A stretch of 55,426 nucleotides of DNA from Opitutia bacterium UBA6410. Its GTDB lineage: Bacteria; Verrucomicrobiota; Verrucomicrobiia; Opitutales; Intestinicryptomonadaceae. Each line of letters begins with the position of its first letter. Positions within the stretch are counted from its first letter, which is position 1. The position numbers and the translations under genes were made by a program. The stretch spans positions 1 to 55,426 of the forward strand of contig DJPO01000056.1 in assembly GCA_002437405.1 (NCBI GenBank), read 5' to 3'. The notes below the pieces were generated by a model. That model had not been told where the DNA came from and ran no database searches. It saw only the letters and a list, made by a program, of their open reading frames with translations. Shown one piece after another: positions 8,548-16,779 of the stretch.

Positions 8548-9090
8548 TTACTTGTTTTCGGCAACTTCGGGGGCGGATTCCGCGCCCTTTTCCTCTACCG
8601 CTTCGGCCTTGGGTTCTTCGGCTTTCGCCGCTCTCTTGGCTGCGGTTTTCTTGGTCGCCTTTTTGGCGGCCTTCTTGGCGGGAGCTTTGGCCTTCTTGTA
8701 GCCTTCATCGTCCGCTTCGATGAGTTCGACTATCGCCATGTTGGCGGCGTCGCCGACGCGGGGAACGAGCTTGTAGATGCGGATATAGCCGCCGTTGCGC
8801 TTGAGGAACTTCTGAACCTTATCGGCAAAGAGGAAGTGCACTGCACTTTCGTCGCGGACTCTGGAGAGAGCCAAACGGCGGAAGTGGAGCTTTTGAGCGG
8901 TGTCTTCCGTGGCTGCCGCCTTTTTCGCCAAAGTGATTACCTTTTCGGCGAAGGGACGCAGAGCCTTGGCATAACCGAGGGTTGTCTGAATTCTATCGTG
9001 GCGGAAAAGAGCCGCGGAAAGGGAAGCCATGATGGCTTGGCGGTGCTCTTTTTTCACGCCCAACTGGTGTCTGTGTTTGAGGTGACGCAT
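8548..9090 (-). CDS. rplQ: Large ribosomal subunit protein bL17 with long lysine/alanine tail
   Basis: L17 sits near the peptide exit of the 50S subunit. The first 115 or so residues are the conserved domain: MRHLKHRHQLGVKKEHRQA, then RAKALRPFAEKVITLAKK-type helices. The protein runs to 180 residues against about 120-130 in E. coli and most bacteria. The extra 60 or so residues are repeated AKK/ATKK blocks followed by an acidic stretch (EEPKAEAVEEKG). This histone H1-like tail is probably disordered. It is last in the alpha cluster, just behind rpoA, and is followed by a strong terminator. Confidence 0.97.
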   Translation of the reverse strand: MRHLKHRHQLGVKKEHRQAIMASLSAALFRHDRIQTTLGYAKALRPFAEKVITLAKKAAATEDTAQKLHFRRLALSRVRDESAVHFLFADKVQKFLKRNGGYIRIYKLVPRVGDAANMAIVELIEADDEGYKKAKAPAKKAAKKATKKTAAKRAAKAEEPKAEAVEEKGAESAPEVAENK

Positions 9091-9112
9091 TTGTAATTCG
9101 TTATCTTAAAGA

Positions 9113-10111
9113 TTAGAGATTTGTGGAGTCGATGAGACGCTCGTCGATTTTCATGCCGAGCGACAAACCGAGCTGTTCGAGCTTGCCCTTGATTTCGTTG
9201 AGGGATTTCTTGCCGAAGTTGCGGTACTTGAGCATTTCCTGTTCCGATTTCATAGCCAACTCGCCGACTGTGGTGATGTTCGCGTTGTTGAGGCAGTTTG
9301 CCGCGCGGACGGAAAGTTCGATTTCGTTGACGCTCATATTCAGAAGCTTTCTGAGCCTGTTCTGCTCTTCGCTTACTTCCTTGCCGACTGTTTCGAATTC
9401 GATTTCCTGATCGCTTACCTTGTCGAACACGTCGATGTGGTGCTTGAGAATTACGGCGGCGTCCTTGAGGGCTTCGTCGGGCGTAATTCTGCCGTCCGTC
9501 CAGATTTCGAGCGTAAGTTTGTCGAAATCGGTCATCTGGCCGACGCGGGTTGCTTCAATCGTGTAGTTAACTCTTTGAACGGGGCTGAAGAGCGAGTCGA
9601 TGGCGATTACGCCGATGGGCTGGTCTTCGTACTTGTTTTCATCGGCGGGTCTCCAACCGCGGCCGCTCGAGATTTCAACCTCGGCGACGAATCTGCGCTT
9701 CGTGTCGAGAGTGCAGATTACCTGTTCGGGGTTGACAATCTGAATGTCGGCGTCGGGCTGGATATCGGCGGCCGTTACGGTTCCCTGCTTTTCGACATCA
9801 ATCATCAAACGCTTCTTGTCTCTGAGATTGCTCTTGATTTTGATTTGCTTGAGATTGAGGACGATGTCGGTGACATCTTCGACAATGCCGTCGATGCTCT
9901 GGAACTCGTGGTCAACTCCGTCGATGCGAATCGAACTAATCGCCGCGCCTTCGATGGAGCTTAGCAACACGCGGCGAAGCGAATTGCCGATTGTACGGCC
10001 GAAGCCCGTTTCGAAGGGCTCGGCAACATACTTTGCGTAGGTGCTTGTTGCGCTCCCTTCGTCCTTTACAAGACGCTTGGGGAGTTCAAATTTTCCGAGG
10101 CGTTTGGCCAT
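9113..10111 (-). CDS. rpoA: DNA-directed RNA polymerase alpha subunit
   Basis: RNA polymerase assembly platform and contact for UP elements and activators. The 332 residues comprise the N-terminal dimerisation domain (residues 1-230, with the RTIGNSLRRVLLSS motif near 35) and, after a linker, the alpha-CTD with helix-hairpin-helix segments ANITTVGELAMKSEQEML and FGKKSLNEIKGKLEQLGL. Length is standard. It lies between rpsD and rplQ, the usual alpha-operon order. Confidence 0.99.
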   Translation of the reverse strand: MAKRLGKFELPKRLVKDEGSATSTYAKYVAEPFETGFGRTIGNSLRRVLLSSIEGAAISSIRIDGVDHEFQSIDGIVEDVTDIVLNLKQIKIKSNLRDKKRLMIDVEKQGTVTAADIQPDADIQIVNPEQVICTLDTKRRFVAEVEISSGRGWRPADENKYEDQPIGVIAIDSLFSPVQRVNYTIEATRVGQMTDFDKLTLEIWTDGRITPDEALKDAAVILKHHIDVFDKVSDQEIEFETVGKEVSEEQNRLRKLLNMSVNEIELSVRAANCLNNANITTVGELAMKSEQEMLKYRNFGKKSLNEIKGKLEQLGLSLGMKIDERLIDSTNL

Positions 10112-10138
10112 TGTGTTCTCCGTTTTTAAAGTTGATTA

Positions 10139-10747
10139 TTAGCGCGAGTAGAATTCGACGATGAGCTGGTCGTTGATCGTCTTGTCCATTTCGTCGCGAA
10201 TCGGAAGGCGGCTAATCGTGCCGCGGAAGGCGTCGTCAACGCGTTCGATCCACGCGGGAGTTGCGCGGAGCTGCGATTCGTCGAGAGCGCGCTGTGCGAG
10301 CTGGCGGGACGAAGTGCGGTCGCGAACTTCGACAACGTCGCCGGGTTTGCATGCGTAGCTGGCGATGTCGACCTTCTTGCCGTTAACCTGAACGTGGCCG
10401 TGCGTTACGAACTGGCGGGCAGCCTTGCGTGTGCGGGCGAAGCCGAGCGAGTAGATAACGTTGTCCAAACGGGTTTCGAGCATCTGCATGAAGATTTCGC
10501 CGGTAACGCCGCGGACTTTCTTCGCGCGTTCAAACGTGAGGCGGAACTGCTTTTCGCTCAGACCGAACATAAAGCGGAGCTTCTGTTTTTCGTTCAAGCC
10601 CATCGAGTAGTCGGTGACGCGGCGGCGGAGATGCGGGCCGTGCTGGCCGGGGATATAGGGCTTCTTCTGCATCGCCTTGTTTTCGGGGAAGAGAGCCATT
10701 CCGAAGCGGCGATTGATTTTGGTTGTAGGTCCTGTATAACGAGACAT
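10139..10747 (-). CDS. rpsD: Small ribosomal subunit protein uS4
   Basis: Primary 16S rRNA-binding protein that nucleates 30S assembly. It has 202 residues, begins MSRYTGPTTKINRRFG, and has the S4 RNA-binding domain from about residue 90 (LETRLDNVIYSLGFARTRKAARQFVTHGH). No N-terminal zinc cysteines are present, so this is the C-minus form. A strong AAAAGGAG ribosome-binding site precedes the ATG. In many bacteria S4 represses the alpha operon by binding its mRNA; no pseudoknot was identified by eye here. Confidence 0.98.
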   Translation of the reverse strand: MSRYTGPTTKINRRFGMALFPENKAMQKKPYIPGQHGPHLRRRVTDYSMGLNEKQKLRFMFGLSEKQFRLTFERAKKVRGVTGEIFMQMLETRLDNVIYSLGFARTRKAARQFVTHGHVQVNGKKVDIASYACKPGDVVEVRDRTSSRQLAQRALDESQLRATPAWIERVDDAFRGTISRLPIRDEMDKTINDQLIVEFYSR

Positions 10748-10772
10748 TTTAAAATTCTCCTTTTAGAAATTA

Positions 10773-11288
10773 TTATACGCGGCGACGTTTCGGGGCGCGG
10801 CAGCCGTTGTGCGGAACGGGTGTTACGTCCTCGATTGCGGTGACGATGAAACCGAGTGCCTGAAGGGATCTGATAGCGGAATCGCGTCCCATGCCGGGGC
10901 CCTTTACGCTGACGGAAACTTCCTTCATGCCGTGGCTCATTGCGACTTTACCCGCGTCCTGAGTTACGACCTGAGCTGCGTATGCAGTGCTCTTGCGCGA
11001 ACCGCGGAAGCTCATTTTACCCGCGCTCGACCAGCTGATGACGTTGCCGGCGGCGTCCGTGAAGGAAACTTTCGTGTTGTTGAAAGTGGCGTTGATGTGG
11101 CAAACGCCCGAGTAAACGTTCTTGCTGCCCTTGGCCTTGCGAACCTTGATTTCGCCAACTTCTTCGGAGAGCAAATCCGCCGCGGAGGGTTGGGAGGGCT
11201 TGGCTTCGGCGGCTACCGCTTCTGCCTGAACTTGAGCCTTGGTTTCTTCGGCCTGAGCCGCTTCTTGTTTCTTTTGTTCTTCGCTCAT
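10773..11288 (-). CDS. rpsK: Small ribosomal subunit protein uS11 with N-terminal extension
   Basis: 30S platform protein near the E site. The conserved S11 domain starts around residue 45 (KVRKAKGSKNVYSGVCHINATFNN as separate motifs) and ends PHNGCRAPKRRRV, the canonical C terminus. Ahead of it are about 45 residues rich in Glu, Ala, Gln and Lys, with no counterpart in E. coli S11 (129 residues against 171 here). The ATG at 11288 lies 10 bases after the rpsM stop, so the extension is probably real and not a mis-called start, since no methionine precedes the S11 core more closely. Confidence 0.96.
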   Translation of the reverse strand: MSEEQKKQEAAQAEETKAQVQAEAVAAEAKPSQPSAADLLSEEVGEIKVRKAKGSKNVYSGVCHINATFNNTKVSFTDAAGNVISWSSAGKMSFRGSRKSTAYAAQVVTQDAGKVAMSHGMKEVSVSVKGPGMGRDSAIRSLQALGFIVTAIEDVTPVPHNGCRAPKRRRV

Positions 11289-11298
11289 CTAAAAGTCC

Positions 11299-11673
11299 TT
11301 ACTTTTTGGTTACTACGCCGACAGTCTTGCGTGCGCCCTTGCGGGTGCGGGCATTCGTGCTGGTTCTCTGACCGCGCACGGGCAGACCCTTTGCGTGGCG
11401 CAAACCGCGGTACGACTTGATTGCCGCCAAACGCTTGAGGTTGCCTACAACCTCGCGGCGGAGATCGCCCTCAACCTTGTACTGGTGCTGGGCAATGGCG
11501 TTCATAATCTTGTTGATGTGCTCTTCGGTAAGTTCGCTGGCACGCATGGCTTCGGGAATGGAGCATTCTTCGCAAATGAGCTTAGAGCGCGTCGGGCCGA
11601 TACCATAGATGTATCTGAGCGCGTATTCTACGCGCTTGTTGTTGGGAATATCTACTCCGAGTAATCTTGGCAT
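11299..11673 (-). CDS. rpsM: Small ribosomal subunit protein uS13
   Basis: Head protein of the 30S subunit that contacts the large subunit and P-site tRNA. It has 124 residues starting MPRLLGVDIPNNKRVEYALR, a helix-two-turn-helix region and the basic tail with GLPVRGQRTSTNARTRKG, which reaches toward tRNA. The 121-bp gap upstream to map does not contain rpmJ or infA, which often precede rpsM in other bacteria. Confidence 0.98.
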   Translation of the reverse strand: MPRLLGVDIPNNKRVEYALRYIYGIGPTRSKLICEECSIPEAMRASELTEEHINKIMNAIAQHQYKVEGDLRREVVGNLKRLAAIKSYRGLRHAKGLPVRGQRTSTNARTRKGARKTVGVVTKK

Positions 11674-11794
11674 ATTTTTTCCGTTGTTTAAAAAGACGTT
11701 AAATAATGAATATTTTTTTCTCTTTGAAAAGTTTTTTTTGCTGTTTTTTCAAAAAAAATTACATTTCTCCCGAAAAATCAAGCCCGTAGCGCGG

Positions 11795-12565
11795 TTATTC
11801 CGCCGCCGGTAGGGTCAGGACTTCGGGTTCCGATTCAGTCACGAGCACCGTATGTTCGATATGGCAGCTCGGTTTTCCGTCGGCTGTATAAACCGTCCAG
11901 CCGTCGTCTCCGACAAAAATTTCGGGAGATCCCATCGTTATCATGGGCTCTATGGCAAGCGTCATTCCGGGGCGGAGAATCGGGCCAGTGCCCGCTCTGC
12001 CGTAATTGGGGACTTCGGGCTCTTCGTGCATATTGCGCCCTACTCCGTGTCCCGTGAATTCCCTGACGACTCCGTACCCGCGCGATTCCACGCAGTTTTG
12101 GATTGCCGCCGATATGTCGCCCACGCGGTTTCCAGGGCGCGCCATATCTATTCCCAATTTTAACGATTCCGCCGTCGTCTCCACGAGCTTGCGTACTTCA
12201 TCGGAAGGCTTTCCGATGTACACCGTGCGCGTGTTGTCGCCGACGAATCCCTGAAACACCGTAGCGCAGTCGATGCTGACGATATCCGAGTCCTTCAAAA
12301 TCCTGTCCTTCGAGCCTATCCCGTGGATTACCTCGTCGTTGACGGAAATGCAGACATACCCAGGATACCTGAGCGAGCCGTACTTGTATTTGTACGCCGT
12401 ACTGCGGCAATGATACTCTTCCATAAACCGTTTTGCGGCTTGGTCCAAATCCCAAGTCGAGACTCCCGCGACGGCGAGTTTGCAGATTTTGTCCAAAACC
12501 GTCGCCGCTATCTCGCAAGACTTGCGCATAATCCGCAAGTCCCTTTCAGATTTTATCGGTATCAT
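11795..12565 (-). CDS. map: Methionine aminopeptidase, type I
   Basis: Removes the initiator methionine from nascent proteins in the cytoplasm. It has 256 residues with the pita-bread fold signature. Metal ligands fall in SIDCATVFQGFVGDNT (two Asp), GHGVGRNMHEEP (His), LAIEPMI (Glu) and IEHTVLVTE (Glu). No N-terminal zinc-finger extension is present. It lies between secY and rpsM, the common spc/alpha junction, but adk is missing between secY and map. Confidence 0.97.
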   Translation of the reverse strand: MIPIKSERDLRIMRKSCEIAATVLDKICKLAVAGVSTWDLDQAAKRFMEEYHCRSTAYKYKYGSLRYPGYVCISVNDEVIHGIGSKDRILKDSDIVSIDCATVFQGFVGDNTRTVYIGKPSDEVRKLVETTAESLKLGIDMARPGNRVGDISAAIQNCVESRGYGVVREFTGHGVGRNMHEEPEVPNYGRAGTGPILRPGMTLAIEPMITMGSPEIFVGDDGWTVYTADGKPSCHIEHTVLVTESEPEVLTLPAAE

Positions 12566-12633
12566 ATGGTGCTTCTTTGTCGAATTATTTTAAAGAACGA
12601 ATTTGCAACTGGCAAACCCGAGTCCTTTCGGAC

Positions 12634-14088
12634 TTAGGCCCATTTGCGGATGATCCATGCGGCGAGCCCGATGAAGAATATCAACAGCAAGGGCGACCAC
12701 AACGACCAAAGGTTTTTGACTTCGCTCGTATCGAGAATTTGACGAGTTTGTCCGACGCTGCGCCCGCGGATTCTTCCCTTTTTGAGGAAGCCGTCATAGT
12801 GGCGCTGCAAAAGATAGGTTTCGACCTGACGCATCGTATCCAACGAAACGCCGACCGCGATAAGCGCACCCGTGCCGCCGAAGAAGTGTGCAATCTTCGG
12901 GGGAATGCCCAAGTACGTCATCAAAAGGTTCGGGATAACCGCGATCACCACGAGGAAGATTGCCCCCGCGAGTGTCAGGCGGGTCATAACGTAGTCGAGG
13001 AATTTTGCGGTGGGTTCTCCAGGGCGAACGCCAGGGATATAGCCGCCGTTGCGCTTGAGTTCGTCGGAGATTTGGAGGGGTTTGAACATAATCGAAACCC
13101 AGAAATAGCTGAATGCGAAAATCAACGCACCGTAAATAACGTTGTACCACACGATGCTGAATTGCCCGAAAATCTGCTGCGGGAAGAGCAAAAGCGCCGA
13201 AGCGAAGATGATCGGCATAACGCCCGCATAGTTTACTTTAAGAGGCAGGTAGGAGCTTTGTCCGCCCATAATCTTGCGGCCGACAACTCTCTTTGCGTAC
13301 TGGACGGGAACTTTTCTGACCGCCTGCAAAATCATGATGATAGCCGCCGTTACGACCGCGAGGAACACGAGCATAAGAACCGCCTGCGGCACGCCCATCG
13401 ACGCGCTTTCCGCGCCTACCGCGCGGTTGAATACGAGCTGGTACGCCTGCGACGCCGCTCCAGGGAGGGAGTCGATGATACCGACGGTGATGATTATCGA
13501 AACACCGTTGCCGATACCGCGCTGGGTAATCTGCTCGCCGAGCCATGTCAGAACCATGCAGCCCGTTGTCAAAAGGATTATGCTTACTATGAAGAATACG
13601 GGGATATTGCCCGCAATAATTATATTGCCGAACCGCGCCTTATCGAACCCTGTAAACATTGTTTCGGGGCTGTAAACGAGCGCGTAGGTAATCATCGTCC
13701 CCTGTATCAAAGCGATGACTATCGTCAGATAGCGCGTATATTGCGCGATTTTCTGTCTGCCCGAATCGCCCTCCTGCATAAGGCGGGCGAGGCTGGGCAT
13801 AACAGCCCCCATTAGCTGGAGAATAATGGAGGCACTGATGTAGGGCATGATACCCAGAGCAAAAATAGCCCCGTTTACCATTGCCCCACCGGTGAACATA
13901 TTGTAAAGACCGGCCAAGCCGCCGCCGTCGGACGACGCCGAAGCGTAGTACGTCTGGAGCGGGGCGGGATCGATTCCGGGGAGAGGAATGCCGGCTCCCA
14001 CGCGAGCGATAAAAATTAGTCCGAGCGTCAGAATGATTCTCTGGCGCAATTCCGGAATTTTAAAGCAATTTGTGAAAGCACTTAGCAT
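12634..14088 (-). CDS. secY: Protein translocase subunit SecY
   Basis: Channel-forming subunit of the Sec translocon in the inner membrane. It has 484 residues with ten predicted membrane helices. Hallmarks include the plug region after helix 1 (GIDPAPLQTYY), GIGNGVSIIITVGI near the middle, and the cytoplasmic loops with RKVPVQYAKRVVGRK and GVRPGEPTAKFLD. A GAGGGAAGAC ribosome-binding site precedes the ATG. The partner SecE is encoded at the far end of the same cluster (38.6 kb). Confidence 0.98.
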   Translation of the reverse strand: MLSAFTNCFKIPELRQRIILTLGLIFIARVGAGIPLPGIDPAPLQTYYASASSDGGGLAGLYNMFTGGAMVNGAIFALGIMPYISASIILQLMGAVMPSLARLMQEGDSGRQKIAQYTRYLTIVIALIQGTMITYALVYSPETMFTGFDKARFGNIIIAGNIPVFFIVSIILLTTGCMVLTWLGEQITQRGIGNGVSIIITVGIIDSLPGAASQAYQLVFNRAVGAESASMGVPQAVLMLVFLAVVTAAIIMILQAVRKVPVQYAKRVVGRKIMGGQSSYLPLKVNYAGVMPIIFASALLLFPQQIFGQFSIVWYNVIYGALIFAFSYFWVSIMFKPLQISDELKRNGGYIPGVRPGEPTAKFLDYVMTRLTLAGAIFLVVIAVIPNLLMTYLGIPPKIAHFFGGTGALIAVGVSLDTMRQVETYLLQRHYDGFLKKGRIRGRSVGQTRQILDTSEVKNLWSLWSPLLLIFFIGLAAWIIRKWA

Positions 14089-14110
14089 GTCTTCCCTCTT
14101 TACAACTTAG

Positions 14111-14575
14111 TTATTCTGCGGATTTTTCCGCGGGTGCATTGACGACCGCTTTGCCGCCGGCTGCTTCGATTTTTTCGACCGCCGTCTTGGAGAACTTGTC
14201 GGCCTTGACGACAACCTTCTTGGTGAGCTTGCCGTTGCCGAGAATCTTCACGAGAGCGTCGGAAGCGCGTACCAAGCCCGCGATAACGAGCGCGTCGCGC
14301 GTGACTTCTTCGAGTCCGAGTTCTTCGAGCGCGCCGACGTTGACGACGGCGTATTCGGTCGTGAACTTGAAGTTGTTGAAGCCTCTGTGCGGGAGTTTGC
14401 GGTACAAGGGCATCTGGCCGCCTTCAAAACCGGGACGAACGTGTCCGCCCGAACGTGCCTTCGCGCCTTTTTCGCCTCTACCCGAGGTCTTGCCGTGGCC
14501 GCTGCCTACGCCGCAACCGAGACGTTTGTGGGCGTGTTTCGCGCCCTTGGGATTTGAAAGATTGTGGAGTTTCAT
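14111..14575 (-). CDS. rplO: Large ribosomal subunit protein uL15
   Basis: 50S core protein of 154 residues. I take the ATG (MKLHNLSNPKGAKHAHKR) rather than an in-frame TTG two codons upstream. The glycine/arginine-rich N-terminal extension (GVGSGHGKTSGRGEKGAKARSGG) that threads into 23S rRNA is followed by FEGGQMPLYRKLPHRGF, a strong L15 signature. It begins nine bases after the rpsE stop; rpmD (L30), which usually separates them, is absent. Confidence 0.97.
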   Translation of the reverse strand: MKLHNLSNPKGAKHAHKRLGCGVGSGHGKTSGRGEKGAKARSGGHVRPGFEGGQMPLYRKLPHRGFNNFKFTTEYAVVNVGALEELGLEEVTRDALVIAGLVRASDALVKILGNGKLTKKVVVKADKFSKTAVEKIEAAGGKAVVNAPAEKSAE

Positions 14576-14584
14576 GGTCAAAAC

Positions 14585-15091
14585 TTATTTTCCCCTGAGG
14601 GTGTTGATAGTTTCGGCGGTGCGGAGCTGGTAGAGCGCGTTCAAAGTCGCGTTTACCATAGCCATATCGTTGTTCGAGCCCAAAGATTTGCTGAGCACGT
14701 CCTTGATGCCGACCGCTTCGAGTACCGCGCGGACGCCGCCGCCCGCGATAACGCCAGTACCGAGGCTGGCGGGACGGAGCATTACGATGCCGCCGTCGTA
14801 TTCGCCGACAACTTCGTGCGGAATGGTCGTATCCTTGAGGCTGACCGACTTCATGCACTTGCGCGCTCTGTCGGAAGCCTTCTTGATTGCGTCCGGAACT
14901 TCCTTGGCCTTGCCGTAGCCGAGGCCGATTTTGCCCGCGCCGTCGCCGAGGACGACGAGTGCGGAGAAGGTGAAACGACGTCCGCCCTTTACGACCTTCG
15001 CGCAACGATTGATGTGCACTACTTTTTCGATAAGCTCGGGACCCGCGTCTTTTTCTGCTTCGGGTCTTTTGTTTTTAAATTCTCTGCTCAT
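14585..15091 (-). CDS. rpsE: Small ribosomal subunit protein uS5
   Basis: 30S protein that affects decoding accuracy and mRNA helicase activity. It has 168 residues with the double-stranded RNA-binding-like N-terminal domain (VVHINRCAKVVKGGRRFTFSALVVLGD) and the C-terminal fold (GTGVIAGGGVRAVLEAVGI). The length matches E. coli S5. It is followed within nine bases by rplO. Confidence 0.98.
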   Translation of the reverse strand: MSREFKNKRPEAEKDAGPELIEKVVHINRCAKVVKGGRRFTFSALVVLGDGAGKIGLGYGKAKEVPDAIKKASDRARKCMKSVSLKDTTIPHEVVGEYDGGIVMLRPASLGTGVIAGGGVRAVLEAVGIKDVLSKSLGSNNDMAMVNATLNALYQLRTAETINTLRGK

Positions 15092-15103
15092 TATTAAAGT
15101 GTG

Positions 15104-15466
15104 TTAGAAGTTGATACCAGCTGCGCGAACGGCGTCGGCGAAGCTCTTGACGCAACCGTGGTAGGTGCGCGAACCTCTGTCGAATACCACTGCGCTGATA
15201 CCGGCAGCCTTGAGTTTGTCGCCGAACTTCGCGCCGAGAACCTGAGCACCCGCAACGTTGGGAAGAATCTTCTCGCCGTTGAGTTCCTTGGAGGTCGTGC
15301 AAAGCGCCGTAATGGTCTTTCCGACAGTATCGTCTATGCACTGGGCATAGATGTGCTTGTTGGAGAAGCATACGGAGAGTCTGGGACGTTCGGGCGTGCC
15401 CGCAATCTTGTTGCGTACGCGCCAGCGACGTTTTTGTGCAAGTTGTTTTTTCTTCAAAACTTTCAT
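15104..15466 (-). CDS. rplR: Large ribosomal subunit protein uL18
   Basis: 5S rRNA-binding protein of the central protuberance. It has 120 residues. The basic N terminus (MKVLKKKQLAQKRRWRVRNK) leads to GTPERPRLSVCFSNKHIYAQCIDD and a C terminus with FDRGSRTYHGCVKSFADAVRAAGI, both typical of L18. It sits between rplF and rpsE in the usual order. Confidence 0.98.
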   Translation of the reverse strand: MKVLKKKQLAQKRRWRVRNKIAGTPERPRLSVCFSNKHIYAQCIDDTVGKTITALCTTSKELNGEKILPNVAGAQVLGAKFGDKLKAAGISAVVFDRGSRTYHGCVKSFADAVRAAGINF

Positions 15467-15492
15467 ATTTCTGACCTTTCAGAACCGCGAAA

Positions 15493-16044
15493 CTACGCGG
15501 TCTTTTTGCCCTCCTTGCGGCGTACGTATTCACCGTGGATTCTAACACCCTTGCCCTTGTAGGGTTCGACGGGATAGAATCTCTTGATGTTTGCCGCTAC
15601 CTGACCGACGAGCTGCTTGCTCGCGCCAGATACCGTCAAGAGGGGGTTCTTGTCGCCGGTTTCGCCGACGACTATCGTGATGCCTTCCGGAACGTCGAGA
15701 ATGCAGGGGTGTGCATAACCCAAAGCAAGCGTAAGAACCTTGCCCTTGAGGTCGGCCTTAAAACCGACACCCTTGATTTCGAGAACCTTCGAGAAGCCCT
15801 CGGACGCGCCCTTGACCATGCCCGCGATTATGCTGCGCGCAGTACCGAACATTGCGTCCGAAAAGCGCGAGTTGGAAGACGGGGAAACGTGGATTACGTC
15901 GCCTTCGAGAACGATTTTGATGGCGTTCTTGTCGAAAGACTGGCTTACTTTGCCCTTGGGCCCTTCGACGGAAACGCAGTTGTCATTAACCGAGGCCTTT
16001 ACGCCTGCGGGGATTTTTACGGGAAGTTTACCGATTCTGCTCAT
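15493..16044 (-). CDS. rplF: Large ribosomal subunit protein uL6
   Basis: 50S protein near the factor-binding site. It has 183 residues with two tandem L6 folds. It starts MSRIGKLPVKIPAGVKASV and has the second-domain signature PEPYKGKGVR-like VEPYKGKGVRIHGEYVRRKEGKK at the C terminus. It has one of the best ribosome-binding sites in the cluster (AAGGAGG, five bases before the ATG). Confidence 0.98.
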   Translation of the reverse strand: MSRIGKLPVKIPAGVKASVNDNCVSVEGPKGKVSQSFDKNAIKIVLEGDVIHVSPSSNSRFSDAMFGTARSIIAGMVKGASEGFSKVLEIKGVGFKADLKGKVLTLALGYAHPCILDVPEGITIVVGETGDKNPLLTVSGASKQLVGQVAANIKRFYPVEPYKGKGVRIHGEYVRRKEGKKTA

Positions 16045-16053
16045 AACGCCTCC

Positions 16054-16449
16054 TTACCAGACCTTGCAGATGACTTCGCCGCCGATTTTCTTGGCGCGGC
16101 AATCGGAATCCTTGAGGATACCTTTGGAAGTCGTGAGAATGGAAATGCCCATACCGTTGAGGACTCTGGGGATTTCGCGGTATTGCGAGTAGGATCGGCA
16201 GCCGGGGGTGCTGACTCTGCTGATATTCGTCAACGCCGGAACGCCGCCTACATACTTGAGAACGATGTTGATTGCCTTTTCAGCCTTTTCGCCCGAAACT
16301 TCGAAAGATTCGATGTAGCCTTCGTCCTTGAGGATTACGGCTATGCCTTCGCGGATCTTGGAGTACTGCGCTTTGCAGGAATCCTTGCCCGCCTTGCTGG
16401 CGTTGCGAATGATGGTGAGAAAGTCTCCGATGCTATCGTGAGTTGCCAT
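16054..16449 (-). CDS. rpsH: Small ribosomal subunit protein uS8
   Basis: 16S rRNA helix 21-binding assembly protein and, in E. coli, the translational repressor of the spc operon. It has 131 residues, starts with DSIGDFLTIIRNASKAGK and ends with the SKGILKDSDCRAKKIGGEVICKVW-type C terminus, including the conserved switch region (VSTPGCRSYSQYREIPRVLNGMG). It is ten bases upstream of rplF. Confidence 0.98.
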   Translation of the reverse strand: MATHDSIGDFLTIIRNASKAGKDSCKAQYSKIREGIAVILKDEGYIESFEVSGEKAEKAINIVLKYVGGVPALTNISRVSTPGCRSYSQYREIPRVLNGMGISILTTSKGILKDSDCRAKKIGGEVICKVW

Positions 16450-16467
16450 GATAATATGCCTTTCGCC

Positions 16468-16773
16468 TTACCAAGAGGATTTGGTTACTCCGGGAAGCTT
16501 GCCGTCGAGGGCGAGTTCGCGGAAGGTGATACGGGAAAGCCCGAACTTGCGGATAAAGCCGCGAGGACGGCCGGTGATCGAGCAACGGTTGCGAATGCGG
16601 ATCTTCGAGGCGTTGCGCGGAATGCTGCAAAGTTTGCGCTGGGCGGCAAAGAATTCTTCGTCGGATACGCTGGGGTCGGCGAGCACCTTCTTGAGTTCCG
16701 CCTTCTTGGCCGCGTACTTCTCTACCAATTTCTGACGCTTGAGATTGCGTTGTATAGATGATTTTTTAGCCAT
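16468..16773 (-). CDS. rpsN: Small ribosomal subunit protein uS14 (long, zinc-free form)
   Basis: 30S head assembly protein of 101 residues. This is the long C-minus form: it lacks the two CxxC pairs of the short zinc form and has the extended N-terminal helix (QRNLKRQKLVEKYAAKKAELKK). The C terminus contains RNRCSITGRPRGFIRKFGLSR, the diagnostic S14 motif. It lies between rplE and rpsH as usual. Confidence 0.98.
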   Translation of the reverse strand: MAKKSSIQRNLKRQKLVEKYAAKKAELKKVLADPSVSDEEFFAAQRKLCSIPRNASKIRIRNRCSITGRPRGFIRKFGLSRITFRELALDGKLPGVTKSSW

Positions 16774-16779
16774 GATATT

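Noticed and set aside
11674..11794. Possible rpmJ (L36) between map and rpsM
   Set aside because: All frames were read; no short basic peptide with the C-x2-C-x-H pattern is present.
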